38,263 bases of DNA from Enterococcus raffinosus (GCF_001886185.1 NZ_JXLA01000007.1:1-38263), one strand, 5' to 3'; positions 1 through 10,064 are shown, counted from the first letter of the stretch. Translations and numbers: made by a program. Notes: generated from the sequence alone by a model not told the origin.

Positions 1-11
1 GCGACTTTGAT

Positions 12-40
12 AGAATAACTGAAAGTCAGTCATCTGTCAA
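12..40 (-). promoter_or_regulatory. Strong promoter P2 pointing left, probably of an rRNA operon
   Basis: On the minus strand the -35 is TTGACA (35-40) and the -10 is TATTCT (12-17), with a 17-base spacer. A long A/T tract (41-60) lies directly upstream of the -35, like an UP element. It is the second of two tandem promoters pointing out of the window, after the lysS terminator. Tandem promoters with an UP element downstream of lysS fit the rrn operon found at this place in Bacillus and Enterococcus. The rRNA itself is outside the window, so the target is inferred. Confidence 0.7.
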
Positions 41-93
41 TAACAATTTTTAATTTTTTTTGAGCGACACACGCTCGCTTTGGAACATAAAAT

Positions 94-122
94 AATATAC
101 CAACATAATCTTATCTGGTCAA
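94..122 (-). promoter_or_regulatory. Upstream tandem promoter P1, probably of an rRNA operon
   Basis: On the minus strand the -35 is TTGACC (117-122) and the -10 is TATATT (94-99), with an exact 17-base spacer and A/T-rich sequence upstream. A transcript from here would begin near 87 and soon contain a small GC-rich hairpin (GAGCG/CGCTC, 62-76) before reaching P2. The octamer AAAGTCGC occurs just after the P2 -10 (around 1-8) and, in near-identical form, upstream of P1 (132-140). Confidence 0.65.
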
Positions 123-298
123 TCAAAAATAGCGACTTTTTTGAAGTTTTTTTTATTGCTGACCAATGTTCTTTACTGTTGGTGTAAATGTTCGCAAATA
201 ACATGAAAGCTGATTGAAAATTACCTTTTCACAAAATATTTAATCGTTTTTATGGCTGATAAGATGACATCATTTTCTAATAATTCATTTGAACAGTT

Positions 299-331
299 TA
301 AAAAAAGACGTCCAGCTATACTGAACGTCTT
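299..331 (-). terminator. Rho-independent terminator of lysS
   Basis: An 11-bp stem (305-315 with 321-331, one G-U pair in the minus-strand RNA) and a 5-base loop are followed by a U-run. It starts about 12 bases after the lysS stop and separates lysS from the promoters at 12-122. Confidence 0.9.
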
Positions 332-342
332 AAAAAGTTTCT

Positions 343-1848
<1,506 letters not shown>

Positions 1849-1871
1849 TCAGTATGTAATTACTCTTACTT

Positions 1872-1900
1872 ATAATGCCAATGAATAGCTAAAAAATCAA
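1872..1900 (-). promoter_or_regulatory. Possible lysS promoter overlapping the dusB terminator
   Basis: On the minus strand TTGATT (1895-1900) and CATTAT (1872-1877) are 17 bases apart. The -35 hexamer lies inside the descending arm of the dusB terminator. The -10 matches consensus at four of six positions, so this is tentative. Confidence 0.35.
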
Positions 1901-1928
1901 GCCGAATTCCTCATTCGGCTTGATTTTT
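1891..1928 (-). terminator. Terminator after dusB, overlapping its stop codon
   Basis: A perfect 16-bp stem (1892-1907 with 1913-1928) has a 5-base loop and A/T-rich outer ends that supply the U-run. The dusB stop codon (1927-1929) is part of the stem. Confidence 0.85.
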
Positions 1929-2934
1929 AGCTAATTATCGCTCTTGCTTCGGTCTTTTCTACAAGACTATCCAATAGATCAACGATTACTTGCTTATCTT
2001 CCGTTTGATTGATTGCTACTTTAACTTTTGCTGAACGTGAAATTCCCTTCAAATAATAGCTTGCATGCTGACGAAATTCACGGCAGGCAATTTTTTCACC
2101 TTTAAGATTAATTAATCGTTCTAAATGAAGTTTTGCTGTCTCGATCTTTTCTCTTGCACTAGGTTCAGGAATCAATTCCCCTGTCTCAAGATAATGTTGT
2201 GTTTGATGAATCATCCAAGGATTTCCTAGTGCGGCTCGACCGATCATTACCGCATCAACTCCAACTTCTTCAATCATCCGTTTCGCATCTTCTGGGGTTC
2301 GTACGTCACCATTTCCCATAAATGGAATGGTTAATTGATTGGCAACCAGCTTTAAAATGTCCCAATCTGCTTGACCCTCATACATTTGTACACGCGTACG
2401 ACCATGCATTGCAATTGCAGAGGCCCCCGCGCTTTGAGCAGCTAATGCATTTTCAACAGCAAAGATATGATCCTGGTCCCAGCCAATTCGCATTTTCACT
2501 GTCACAGGAATGTCTACAGCAGAAGAAACCGCGTCAACCATTTCATACACCTTATTAGGATCTAACAGCCATTTTGCTCCAGCTTCTGCCTTGATCACTT
2601 TATTTACTGGACACCCCATATTGATATCTATGATATCTGCTTCCGTATTTTCTTGGACAAACTGAGCCGCCTCTACTAGCGAATCTTTATTTCCTCCAAA
2701 AATTTGAACACTTAAGGGATGCTCCCGTTCATCGATGTATAGCATCTCTAACGTTTTTTTATTTCTAAAATGGATTCCTTGGTCACTGATCATTTCACAG
2801 ACAACTAATCCTGCACCGAATTCTTTTACCGTCACACGAAAAGCAGCATTTGTAATTCCTGCCATTGGAGCAACAACAATCCGATTCGGCACTTCAACAT
2901 TTCCGATTTTCCACGTACCATTTAACGGCTTCAC
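1927..2934 (-). CDS. dusB: tRNA-dihydrouridine synthase, DusB type
   Basis: FMN-dependent reductase that makes dihydrouridine in tRNA. The 335 residues have the TIM-barrel signatures of the family: APMAGITNAAFR near the N-terminus, the catalytic-cysteine motif NMGCPVNK (Cys108), the HGRTR segment and the MGNGDV phosphate-binding segment. The only usable start is GTG, two bases after the hslO stop; no ATG precedes the conserved APMAG motif. Its ribosome site is a weak G-run inside the hslO end, suggesting translational coupling to hslO. The order hslO-dusB-lysS is a normal Firmicutes arrangement. Confidence 0.95.
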   Translation of the reverse strand: MKPLNGTWKIGNVEVPNRIVVAPMAGITNAAFRVTVKEFGAGLVVCEMISDQGIHFRNKKTLEMLYIDEREHPLSVQIFGGNKDSLVEAAQFVQENTEADIIDINMGCPVNKVIKAEAGAKWLLDPNKVYEMVDAVSSAVDIPVTVKMRIGWDQDHIFAVENALAAQSAGASAIAMHGRTRVQMYEGQADWDILKLVANQLTIPFMGNGDVRTPEDAKRMIEEVGVDAVMIGRAALGNPWMIHQTQHYLETGELIPEPSAREKIETAKLHLERLINLKGEKIACREFRQHASYYLKGISRSAKVKVAINQTEDKQVIVDLLDSLVEKTEARAIIS

Positions 2935-2936
2935 TA

Positions 2937-3821
2937 TTATTCCCCCAAAATTTCTTGCTTCAATTCATAAAGATCTGCTTCACTATAGTCATATTTATTA
3001 TTACAAAATGCACACACAGCTTCCGCACCGTGATCTTGATCAATCAGCTCTTGGATTTGCTCTGCACCTAATGTAATGATTGCTGATGCAAATTTTTCTT
3101 TAGAACAGTCACATTTAAATTGAACAGGCATATTTTCTAAGAATTCAACATCATCTGTTGCTAGCAACGTTTGCAGAATTTCTTCTGGTGTTTGTCCTTC
3201 ATCTAAAAGTGATGAGATACGGGCAGTTTCCTTCAGACGCTCCTCAATTTTATCAATTATTTCTTCGCTTGCTCCAGGCATAATCTGAATCATAAACCCG
3301 CCAGCAGTTTTTATAGAGTCATCCGTATCAACCAATACTGAGACACCAACAGCCGATGGAATCTGTTCGGATACAGCCAGATAATAAGTAAAATCTTCGC
3401 CAATTTCACCAGATACAATCGGAGTCTGTCCTGAGAAGGGTTCTTTTAAACCCAGATCTTTAATAACAGTAAACATCCCCTCAGTGCCTACCGCACCTCT
3501 TACGTCAATTTTCCCAATCTCATTTAGCGGTAAGCTAATATGAGGATTCTTGATATACCCCTTTACTTCGCCTTTACCATTGCTATCGACAACGATAGCT
3601 CCAGCAGGTCCATTTCCTTCAACTTTAACAGTCATTTTATCTTCGCCTTTTAATGTGGCACCTAACATCAAAGCTCCGATCATTGTACGTCCTAATGCTG
3701 CTGAAGATGTATTCCATGTATCATGACGTTGCTGCGCTTCAGCAATTGTTTCTGTTGCGTTCACTGCATACGCCCGAACAAAGCCTTCATATGCTAATGC
3801 TTTTACTAAATAGTCACTCAT
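2937..3821 (-). CDS. hslO: Redox-regulated chaperone Hsp33
   Basis: A holdase activated by oxidation that protects unfolding proteins under oxidative and heat stress. The C-terminal zinc switch is intact: CDC (Cys237, Cys239) and CAFC (Cys270, Cys273) in the 294-residue form. I place the start at the ATG giving MSDYLVKAL, because GAGG lies 9 bases upstream; an ATG five codons earlier has almost no ribosome site. It is first in an hslO-dusB pair and has a good promoter of its own. In Bacillus it follows ftsH and coaX; here two other genes lie between ftsH and hslO. Confidence 0.95.
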   Translation of the reverse strand: MSDYLVKALAYEGFVRAYAVNATETIAEAQQRHDTWNTSSAALGRTMIGALMLGATLKGEDKMTVKVEGNGPAGAIVVDSNGKGEVKGYIKNPHISLPLNEIGKIDVRGAVGTEGMFTVIKDLGLKEPFSGQTPIVSGEIGEDFTYYLAVSEQIPSAVGVSVLVDTDDSIKTAGGFMIQIMPGASEEIIDKIEERLKETARISSLLDEGQTPEEILQTLLATDDVEFLENMPVQFKCDCSKEKFASAIITLGAEQIQELIDQDHGAEAVCAFCNNKYDYSEADLYELKQEILGE

Positions 3822-3857
3822 CGATTTGTTCCTCATTCCTAATTTACTCGTGATTGC

Positions 3858-3886
3858 ATCATACTAGGTGTTTCAATATTTTTCAA
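3858..3886 (-). promoter_or_regulatory. Promoter of hslO-dusB
   Basis: On the minus strand TTGAAA (3881-3886) and TATGAT (3858-3863) are 17 bases apart, a near-consensus vegetative promoter about 37 bases before the chosen hslO start. A second TTGAAA repeats 10 bases after the first, inside the spacer. Confidence 0.75.
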
Positions 3887-3938
3887 CTTCTCTATATATG
3901 CTTGATAGAAAACCTTAATAACTTATTCATATAAGCAT

Positions 3939-3970
3939 AAAAAAATGAGCAGGGATTATCTTTCCTGCCC
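3939..3970 (-). terminator. Terminator after the immunity-like gene
   Basis: A 7-bp stem (3947-3953 with 3964-3970, one G-U pair) is followed by seven U's on the minus strand. It sits immediately after the stop at 3972 and isolates the accessory pair from hslO. Confidence 0.8.
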
Positions 3971-3971
3971 A

Positions 3972-4274
3972 CTAAAACCAAACGGGTAATAAAATTGCCG
4001 CCATTGCTGTAGCGTCGTATTTCATTGCTTCATGCTTCAATTGACTATGCAATTCGCCTAACGCCTTAGGAAAGCTACATTGATGAGAAAAGGCATAAAG
4101 CGCAATCTCTTTACAAATTTTAGTTGCTACCAGCCCACAGGCTTCTGTTTTTTCCAGTAATTGTGCATTTTCTAGTAAAAACTTCTGGACTTCCGGAAGT
4201 TCTTGGATTTCCTTATCCCCATAAGCTTGACTGATTTGATCCATCATTTCCTCAGCTTTTTGGCTCTCCATCAT
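3972..4274 (-). CDS. Small helical protein resembling enterocin A-type bacteriocin immunity proteins
   Basis: About 100 residues, predicted almost fully alpha-helical, with no signal peptide or membrane segment. Length and pattern (acidic N-terminal helix, a central L-x3-AxLLEK-like helix, then LVATKICKEI and a final LHSQLKHE helix) recall the enterocin A/pediocin immunity family, four-helix proteins that protect a producer from its own class IIa bacteriocin. This is resemblance by eye, not a search result. No bacteriocin, leader peptide or ABC exporter is nearby, so if correct it is an orphan immunity gene. I prefer the ATG start, 8 bases after AGAGG; a GTG three codons earlier overlaps that site. 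It lies 41 bases after the GNAT gene, probably co-transcribed, and ends at a terminator. Confidence 0.5.
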   Translation of the reverse strand: MMESQKAEEMMDQISQAYGDKEIQELPEVQKFLLENAQLLEKTEACGLVATKICKEIALYAFSHQCSFPKALGELHSQLKHEAMKYDATAMAAILLPVWF

Positions 4275-4323
4275 TTCGCTCACCTCTCGCCCTCATTGTA
4301 TGCGCTCCTAATGATTATGCAAA

Positions 4324-4842
4324 TTATAAGAGTTCCTTTAGCATGATTAGATCAGTTTGTTTATCCTTTCCAACATTGAAAGGATGAGCGCCGACTTTCT
4401 TAAAACCGAATGTTTGATAAAATTGCAAAGCGTTCTGATTCTTTTCCCACACCCCCAACCAAATATTCTCACGTTTTTCTTGGGAAGCAAGTTCAAACGC
4501 ATACTCTAATAATTGACGACCTAACCCTTGCCGCTTGAATTTTTTTCGAATGTAGATTCGTTCAACTTCCAATCCATTTCTATCTGACATCTCTGTTTGT
4601 GCTTTTCCAGTATTTACTTTCATATAACCAGCCAAAGATTTATTCAGATAGATAAAGAAGAAACGTGAATCAGAATTTAGCATTTCTTTTTCTAGTTTTT
4701 TTAAATTGTATGCTTCAAGCAAATACTTTTGTAAATCAGTAGGATCATTTTCTGTAGCGAAAGTATCTCGAAAAGTTTCGATACTGATTGTTTGCAATTC
4801 GGATAAATCTTTCACTGTAGCAATAAGAATCTTCCCTTGCAT
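4324..4842 (-). CDS. GNAT family N-acetyltransferase
   Basis: A 172-residue acetyl-CoA-dependent acetyltransferase of unknown substrate. The acetyl-CoA loop is visible as RKKFKRQGLGRQLLEYAF (about residues 99-116), followed by the family's NIWLGVWEKNQNALQFYQTFGF segment, written here for its N-x4-FY-x3-GF pattern. The N-terminus (DLSELQTISIETFRDTF) resembles polyamine/small-molecule GNATs of the PaiA type, but the substrate cannot be assigned. The start has AAGGAGG about 5 bases upstream. It is just downstream of the ftsH terminator and probably shares a transcript with the small gene at 3972-4274. Confidence 0.85.
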   Translation of the reverse strand: MQGKILIATVKDLSELQTISIETFRDTFATENDPTDLQKYLLEAYNLKKLEKEMLNSDSRFFFIYLNKSLAGYMKVNTGKAQTEMSDRNGLEVERIYIRKKFKRQGLGRQLLEYAFELASQEKRENIWLGVWEKNQNALQFYQTFGFKKVGAHPFNVGKDKQTDLIMLKELL

Positions 4843-4860
4843 TCTTCTTCCTCCTTAATA

Positions 4861-4896
4861 AAAAAGAAACGGCACATCACTGAGGACATGCCGTTT
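4861..4896 (-). terminator. Terminator after ftsH
   Basis: An 8-bp core stem (4867-4874 with 4889-4896), extendable in the loop, is followed on the minus strand by a U-rich run. It starts 6 bases after the ftsH stop. Confidence 0.8.
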
Positions 4897-4901
4897 TCAC
4901 C

Positions 4902-6968
4902 TTATTCTTGATTATCGTTTGTATCGTCTGGTGTAATTTCGTCATCGGACTCTTTATGTTCAGGTGCTTTATCCTCTGCTTGTTTCTCCGCATCCTTTTC
5001 TTCCAAAGCGCGTTTAGCTTCTTCAAAAGTTTGTGCTTGAGCTTTTTCACTTGGATAAAGACTGTCTTTTCCTTCAGGCATTTTACCTGTTTCAAACAAT
5101 GACTTGATTGCTTTCGCATCTAATGTTTCAAACTCTAATAATTTTTCAGCAATTAATTTATGCTGTTCACGATGTGTTTCAATAATCTCACGTGCTTTTT
5201 CATGAGCTTGCATTAAGATGCTGCGAACTTCTTCATCAATCTCAAAGGCAACTTGTTCAGAGTAAGCTTTTGTTTGTCCGTAATCACGACCAACAAAAAC
5301 TTGATGGTTTCCTTCATACTGAACTGGTCCAAGCTTGTCACTCATTCCGTATTCAGTTACCATGCTGCGAGCTAACGCTGTCGCTTGTTCGAAGTCATTT
5401 GAAGCACCTGTTGTTTGAGCATTAAAGACGATTTCTTCAGCAGTACGACCACCTAATAACCCAACAATTTGTTCAAACATATCATCTTTAGACATTAACA
5501 TTTGATCTTCTTTTGGCAAGGCAATCATATAACCGCCAGCACGTCCACGAGGGATAATCGTTACCTTATGGACAACACGGGCACGGTTCAATACCATCCC
5601 GATGATTGTATGACCCGCTTCATGGTAAGCAACCATTTCACGTTCATGTTTACTAATAACACGATCTTTCTTAGCAGGTCCCGCAATAACGCGATCTTCT
5701 GCTTCATCCACGTCTGAAGCATCAATTTTCTTCTTATTACGACGAGCAGCTACTAAGGCCGCCTCATTCAAGACATTTTCTAAATCCGCACCAGCAAAGC
5801 CTGGTGTTTGTTGCGCAACAACCTTCAAATCAACGTCGTCTGCCAACGGTTTATTACGAGAGTGGACGCGTAAGATTGCTTCACGACCTTTAACGTCTGG
5901 ACGACCAACCAAAATTTGACGGTCAAAACGACCTGGACGTAATAACGCTGGGTCTAAAACATCAGAACGGTTTGTTGCAGCGATAACAATAACGCCTTCG
6001 TTGCCATCAAATCCATCCATTTCAACGAGCAATTGGTTGAGGGTTTGTTCACGTTCATCGTGACCGCCTCCCATACCAGCACCACGTTGACGACCAACTG
6101 CATCAATTTCATCGATAAAGATAATCGCTGGTGCATTTTTCTTAGCTGTTTCGAATAAATCACGAACACGAGAAGCCCCGACCCCAACGAACATTTCAAC
6201 GAAATCCGAACCAGAAATCGAATAGAATGGAACACCGGCTTCACCCGCTACCGCTTTAGCAAGTAACGTTTTACCAGTCCCCGGAGGTCCTTCTAGTAAG
6301 ACACCCGCTGGAATACGAGCACCTAATTCTACGAAACGACGTGGGTCTTTTAAGAATTCCACGACTTCAACAAGTTCTTGTTTTTCTTCTTCTGCCCCGG
6401 CTACATCAGAGAAACGTACACGGTTCGCTTTTTTGTCAGCCTCTTTAGCTTTGGATTTACCAAAGTTCATGACACGGCCATTACCGCCGCCGCCACCGCC
6501 TTGTTGTCCAAGCATCATGTAGAAGAAGAAAATCATAATCAAGATCGGTAAGAAGCTTACTAATAGCGTAACCCACATGCCGCTGCTTGACTCTTCTTGA
6601 ATCTCAGTTTTGACTTTGTTTTCTTTTGCTAAATCATTGACTTGACTTAAAGTCGAATCATTTGGCAAAACAATGGTTGAAAAATGTGTTGTTTTAGAAT
6701 CTGTTGAACCAATGATACTTAGTCCGCCAGAGTTAGCAACTTCTTGCTTCTCTTTGTACTCACCAGTGATTTTATACACACCACCAGCAGGCTGGATCTT
6801 AAGATTCTTAATTTTGCCTTCTTGCATCTGTTCAGTAAACGTTGAATACTCGATATCTGGCGAAGCTGATTTGTTATCTCCAAAAAGGAAATAAACAACC
6901 ATGACCATAGCCAAGATGACGAGAATATAATAGAGAGCATTTTTTACTCCCTTATTGTTTTTGTTCAT
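4902..6968 (-). CDS. ftsH: ATP-dependent zinc metalloprotease FtsH
   Basis: Membrane-anchored AAA+ protease that degrades misassembled membrane proteins and regulatory proteins. The 688 residues show two membrane segments (about 11-29 and 131-154) flanking an extracytoplasmic domain, then a glycine-rich hinge, Walker A GPPGTGKT (227-234), Walker B IIFIDE (282-287), the second-region-of-homology arginines, and the zinc site HEAGH (449-453). The last 60 residues are a variable Lys/Glu/Asp-rich tail. A clear AGGAGG precedes the ATG. It is the end of the tilS-hpt-ftsH run but has its own promoter, which carries a CtsR-like operator. Confidence 0.98.
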   Translation of the reverse strand: MNKNNKGVKNALYYILVILAMVMVVYFLFGDNKSASPDIEYSTFTEQMQEGKIKNLKIQPAGGVYKITGEYKEKQEVANSGGLSIIGSTDSKTTHFSTIVLPNDSTLSQVNDLAKENKVKTEIQEESSSGMWVTLLVSFLPILIMIFFFYMMLGQQGGGGGGNGRVMNFGKSKAKEADKKANRVRFSDVAGAEEEKQELVEVVEFLKDPRRFVELGARIPAGVLLEGPPGTGKTLLAKAVAGEAGVPFYSISGSDFVEMFVGVGASRVRDLFETAKKNAPAIIFIDEIDAVGRQRGAGMGGGHDEREQTLNQLLVEMDGFDGNEGVIVIAATNRSDVLDPALLRPGRFDRQILVGRPDVKGREAILRVHSRNKPLADDVDLKVVAQQTPGFAGADLENVLNEAALVAARRNKKKIDASDVDEAEDRVIAGPAKKDRVISKHEREMVAYHEAGHTIIGMVLNRARVVHKVTIIPRGRAGGYMIALPKEDQMLMSKDDMFEQIVGLLGGRTAEEIVFNAQTTGASNDFEQATALARSMVTEYGMSDKLGPVQYEGNHQVFVGRDYGQTKAYSEQVAFEIDEEVRSILMQAHEKAREIIETHREQHKLIAEKLLEFETLDAKAIKSLFETGKMPEGKDSLYPSEKAQAQTFEEAKRALEEKDAEKQAEDKAPEHKESDDEITPDDTNDNQE

Positions 6969-6993
6969 CTGCGTCCTCCTCGCACTTGTTAGC

Positions 6994-7022
6994 TTATTAG
7001 CTTGTTAAAAAAGTTTTATCAA
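6994..7022 (-). promoter_or_regulatory. Probable ftsH promoter
   Basis: On the minus strand TTGATA (7017-7022) and TAATAA (6994-6999) are 17 bases apart, about 25 bases before the ftsH start. Its -35 is covered by the CtsR-like repeat at 7014-7030. Confidence 0.6.
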
Positions 7023-7030
7023 TTTTGACC
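7014..7030 (-). promoter_or_regulatory. CtsR-like heptad repeat over the ftsH -35
   Basis: Minus-strand GGTCAAA (7024-7030, a perfect CtsR heptad), three bases, then GATAAAA (7014-7020, five of seven). The 7-3-7 direct-repeat geometry is that of CtsR operators, and it overlaps the -35. CtsR control of ftsH has been reported in Lactobacillus plantarum. The second heptad is imperfect, so binding is a hypothesis. Confidence 0.45.
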
Positions 7031-7064
7031 TTTTAAGTATATCATACTGTGATTTTTTCGGTCA

Positions 7065-7610
7065 CTAATTTGATTGATAAATTTCCGGCTTCAATACACC
7101 TACGTATGGCAGGTTGCGATACGCCTCTGCATAGTCTAATCCGTAGCCAACTACGAACTCATTCGGTACATCAAAACCAACATAGTCAGCATGAATATCC
7201 ACTACGCGGCCCTCTGGTTTATCTAACAATGTGACGATTTTCACTGATTTTGCCTTCCGGTATTTAAATAAATCAACTAAATATCCTAAAGTACGACCAC
7301 TATCAATGATATCTTCTACGATTAATAGGTCACGACCTTCAACGTTCGTATCTAAGTCCTTGATGATTTTTACTTCTCCTGAAGAGACCGTTTGATTGCC
7401 ATAGCTTGAGACATCCATGAAATCCAATTCTAAATGTGCATCAATCTCACGAACAATGTCAGCCATAAATGGAACGGCTCCTTTTAAAATACCAACCACC
7501 AAAGGATTTTTATCGGTATAATCTGTAGTTAATTGTGCGCCTAATTCCACACAGCGCTTTTGAATATCTTCTCTAGTAATCAATACTTTTTCAATATCTT
7601 TTGCTAGCAT
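7065..7610 (-). CDS. hpt: Hypoxanthine-guanine phosphoribosyltransferase
   Basis: Purine salvage enzyme converting hypoxanthine or guanine plus PRPP to IMP or GMP. The 181-residue length is typical. The PRPP-binding loop [10 protein letters not shown] is at 98-107 and the pyrophosphate loop LKGAVPF near 43-49. The start has AAAGGAG; the tilS stop lies just upstream of that site, so hpt is probably translated from the tilS transcript. The order tilS-hpt-ftsH is conserved in Firmicutes. No purine riboswitch is visible. Confidence 0.97.
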   Translation of the reverse strand: MLAKDIEKVLITREDIQKRCVELGAQLTTDYTDKNPLVVGILKGAVPFMADIVREIDAHLELDFMDVSSYGNQTVSSGEVKIIKDLDTNVEGRDLLIVEDIIDSGRTLGYLVDLFKYRKAKSVKIVTLLDKPEGRVVDIHADYVGFDVPNEFVVGYGLDYAEAYRNLPYVGVLKPEIYQSN

Positions 7611-7623
7611 GTAGAAACTCCTT

Positions 7624-8958
7624 TCATTTCGCTACTTGAGGCGTATAGTCAAGTATGTAGTGTATTCTATCAGTTTCAGTTGTAATACTCAAATAGGAAT
7701 TAACAAAAGGCAAAAGCGCTACGATTTCTCCTGCAGCGTCCTCCACCACCCATGCGCGATCCCTCTCATCCGTCGGGATTTTTTTATCAATAAAATAACG
7801 ATTCACTCGTTTAGAAAGACTTTCTGTCAACTGAATTCGGTCCCCTGCTCGTCGATGACGAATTCTTAAAGGCAGCTTGACTGTTAATGGCAATGGCACT
7901 TGGTATGCATCATTTCTAGGCTCATTTTCGCTTTTCCTCAAGATAATCCTCCCACTGTCTGGAAGATCGAACTGTTCGTTTTCATCTAAACTAAACATTT
8001 CGTCATTGATCGCTGGGCTTTTCTCAAAGTAAAATCGTTGATACCGACGCACAAATCGCCAACCTTCTCCAATATCAATCGACCACTGACTAACCGGATG
8101 CCCCATTTGGTCTAGTAGTGAAAACAATTGGCGTTGCGAGACAATGATTTGAGTTTGTTCCTCCATTTTCTGGAAGAATGCCGAGAGAAAATAATAACGA
8201 GCATTAGTTTCAGATGGCATATCATCATACGAAAACGATCCGCGTTGACCGTCAAATTCAATATTTCTTAAATTTTCTTTTAGCGCTTCTTCAATCAGCT
8301 GACCGGCCCAAATCAGTTGCTGATGAAACTGTTGCGCATGTAACAGAATTTTCGGGTTTTCTTTTTTTAATTCCGGAATAACGTTGTTTCGGATACGGTT
8401 TCGAAAATAGTCCAAGGACTGATTTGTCGCATCTTCAAAATAAATCACTTGCTCTTTTTCAGCATATGAATAGATTTCTTCCTTCGAAAAGTCAAGTAAT
8501 GGTCGCAGCAAAACCCCTGTGCCAAAACTTTGCTTCCGGACAATTCCGCTGTGTCCGGTAAAAGATCCACCACGGGTCAAGCGCATCAGTAAGGTTTCTA
8601 ATTGATCATCACCATGATGAGCCGTTAATAGCAGGTCATACTTCTCTTGTTTCATGACTGCTTCAAAAAAATTATATCGAACCTTCCTCGCTTCAGCCTC
8701 GACATTTTTTTCCGCGGGCTGCTCCCAAACCTTTGTATACAATGGCAAATGATGACTCTTGCAATAAGACTGTAGGAATTCTGCCTCTATCTTCGACTCT
8801 GGCCGCAGCTGATGATCTATATGTATAACACCAATAGTTACATTCAATTTTTCGACCAGATGCAAAAGCACCATCGAGTCAACCCCAGTTGAAACAGCCA
8901 ACAGAACTTTCTGGTCGGTCTTAAGTTCAGGGTTTGCACGAAGAAATTCTTGCTCCAT
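7624..8958 (-). CDS. tilS: tRNA(Ile)-lysidine synthetase
   Basis: Converts C34 of the tRNA-Ile CAU anticodon to lysidine with ATP and lysine, so that AUA codons are read as isoleucine. The 444 residues have the N-terminal PP-loop ATPase motif AVSTGVDS (21-28), where the more common form is SGGVDS; a Thr variant also occurs in staphylococcal relatives. [10 protein letters not shown] motif follows, and the C-terminal TilS substrate-binding domains are of normal length. A GAGGAG site precedes the start. It is followed 13 bases later by hpt and lies behind a weak terminator of the S1-domain gene. Confidence 0.95.
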   Translation of the reverse strand: MEQEFLRANPELKTDQKVLLAVSTGVDSMVLLHLVEKLNVTIGVIHIDHQLRPESKIEAEFLQSYCKSHHLPLYTKVWEQPAEKNVEAEARKVRYNFFEAVMKQEKYDLLLTAHHGDDQLETLLMRLTRGGSFTGHSGIVRKQSFGTGVLLRPLLDFSKEEIYSYAEKEQVIYFEDATNQSLDYFRNRIRNNVIPELKKENPKILLHAQQFHQQLIWAGQLIEEALKENLRNIEFDGQRGSFSYDDMPSETNARYYFLSAFFQKMEEQTQIIVSQRQLFSLLDQMGHPVSQWSIDIGEGWRFVRRYQRFYFEKSPAINDEMFSLDENEQFDLPDSGRIILRKSENEPRNDAYQVPLPLTVKLPLRIRHRRAGDRIQLTESLSKRVNRYFIDKKIPTDERDRAWVVEDAAGEIVALLPFVNSYLSITTETDRIHYILDYTPQVAK

Positions 8959-9015
8959 ATTAAACTCCTCATTCTAGTTATTGTTCACTTTCAGTTTAAG
9001 CAAACACTATACAAT

Positions 9016-9046
9016 AAAAAAGACTGAAATCCTAAATGAATTTCAG
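9016..9046 (-). terminator. Weak terminator after the S1-domain gene
   Basis: A 7-bp A/T-rich stem (9024-9030 with 9040-9046) with a 9-base loop is followed by six U's on the minus strand. The weak stem may allow read-through into tilS, for which I see no clear promoter of its own. Confidence 0.6.
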
Positions 9047-9056
9047 CCTCTCTGAT

Positions 9057-9500
9057 CTAACTACGACGGCCGCCACGGCCTCCGCGTTTTCCTTCGGTGT
9101 TGCGTTTAATCGATGACAAGCGATCATCGCTATCCTTTAAAAAGGAACTCATCAATGAATCGAAGTCTTGTTTGCCGCTATTTTGGGGTTTGCCTTTAGC
9201 TGATGGTTTCGGACGATTGTTATCACGGAACTCACGTTTGAAAGGTTTCTTTTCTGGTTGTGGTTGATCTTGAGCTTTTCGAATTGAAAGACCGACTTTT
9301 CCGTCATCTCCCACAGAAGTAACCTTAACCGTCACTTCATCGCCGACAGTCAATACATCATGAATGTCTTTGACAAAACCATTAGATATTTCACTGATAT
9401 GGACTAAGCCCGTTTTACCCTCTCCCAAGTCGATAAAGGCACCGAAATTGGTGATCCCTGATACTTTTCCTTGCAGCTTAGCTCCTACTTCGATTGACAT
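9057..9500 (-). CDS. yabR: S1 RNA-binding domain protein, YabR type
   Basis: 147 residues. The first 75 form a single S1 RNA-binding domain (GKVSGITNFGAFIDLGEGKTG onward, ending in KVGLSIRKA), like the S1 repeats of polynucleotide phosphorylase. The remainder is a basic, disordered tail ending in RGGRGGRRS, an RNA-binding style tail. It is slightly longer than Bacillus YabR. Its place next to divIC and before tilS is the conserved one. The precise RNA target and function are not established. An AGGAGG site lies some 12 bases before the ATG. Confidence 0.85.
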   Translation of the reverse strand: MSIEVGAKLQGKVSGITNFGAFIDLGEGKTGLVHISEISNGFVKDIHDVLTVGDEVTVKVTSVGDDGKVGLSIRKAQDQPQPEKKPFKREFRDNNRPKPSAKGKPQNSGKQDFDSLMSSFLKDSDDRLSSIKRNTEGKRGGRGGRRS

Positions 9501-9555
9501 AAAAAAAATGTTCCTCCTAATTTTTTTCCAATTTATTTTAAAACTGCTCCTAAAC

Positions 9556-9990
9556 TTATTTGGCAGTTTCGGACTTTATTACTTCATCAGCGGACTCTTT
9601 GTCATTGCTAGATGTTTTTGCCGAATCTGGTAAAACAAAAATCAATTCGCCATCCTTTGAATAATAGAAACGACTACGAGCTAGTTTCGCTACATAGTTA
9701 TCGTCTTTCAGCAATTTCACATCTTGCTTCAAGCCATCTACCCGATCATCAACTTTCGCTGACTCAGCGACTGTTTTAACTTTGATCTCTTTCAGTTCAC
9801 TTAAATGACGTTGTTCGTTAAATATCTGAACTCCCATGACAATAGCGACAAAGGCTGCAATTGCGAATAACGCTGCTAAACGACGACGCTTGAAAATTAA
9901 TTGACGATGTTGCTTTTGAAACTTGCTATATTGCTCTTTTGCGTAGGGTGTATCCAATGAAGCAACTTTTTTCGTGTCGTTTTCATTCAT
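9556..9990 (-). CDS. divIC: Cell division protein DivIC (FtsB family)
   Basis: Bitopic division protein that joins DivIB and FtsL in the septal complex. The 144 residues comprise a basic cytoplasmic N-terminus, one membrane segment (LAALFAIAAFVAIVMGVQIF, about 38-57) and an extracytoplasmic coiled coil (about 60-105) ending in the family's YVAKLARSRFYYSKDGE segment. The C-terminal tail is Lys/Ser/Glu-rich and variable. It is preceded by the best promoter in this operon, so it is probably transcribed partly on its own as well as from pth-mfd. Confidence 0.92.
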   Translation of the reverse strand: MNENDTKKVASLDTPYAKEQYSKFQKQHRQLIFKRRRLAALFAIAAFVAIVMGVQIFNEQRHLSELKEIKVKTVAESAKVDDRVDGLKQDVKLLKDDNYVAKLARSRFYYSKDGELIFVLPDSAKTSSNDKESADEVIKSETAK

Positions 9991-10023
9991 TCCTGCTCGC
10001 TCCTTACCATGAAATTCTTTACT

Positions 10024-10052
10024 ATTATATCAACTCAGGATATAATTGTCTA
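10024..10052 (-). promoter_or_regulatory. Strong promoter of divIC
   Basis: On the minus strand TAGACA (10047-10052) and a perfect TATAAT (10024-10029) are 17 bases apart, in the gap between the S4-domain gene and divIC. This gives divIC, the S1 gene and perhaps tilS a promoter independent of the upstream mfd transcript. Confidence 0.8.
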
Positions 10053-10064
10053 TTTGAATTATCC

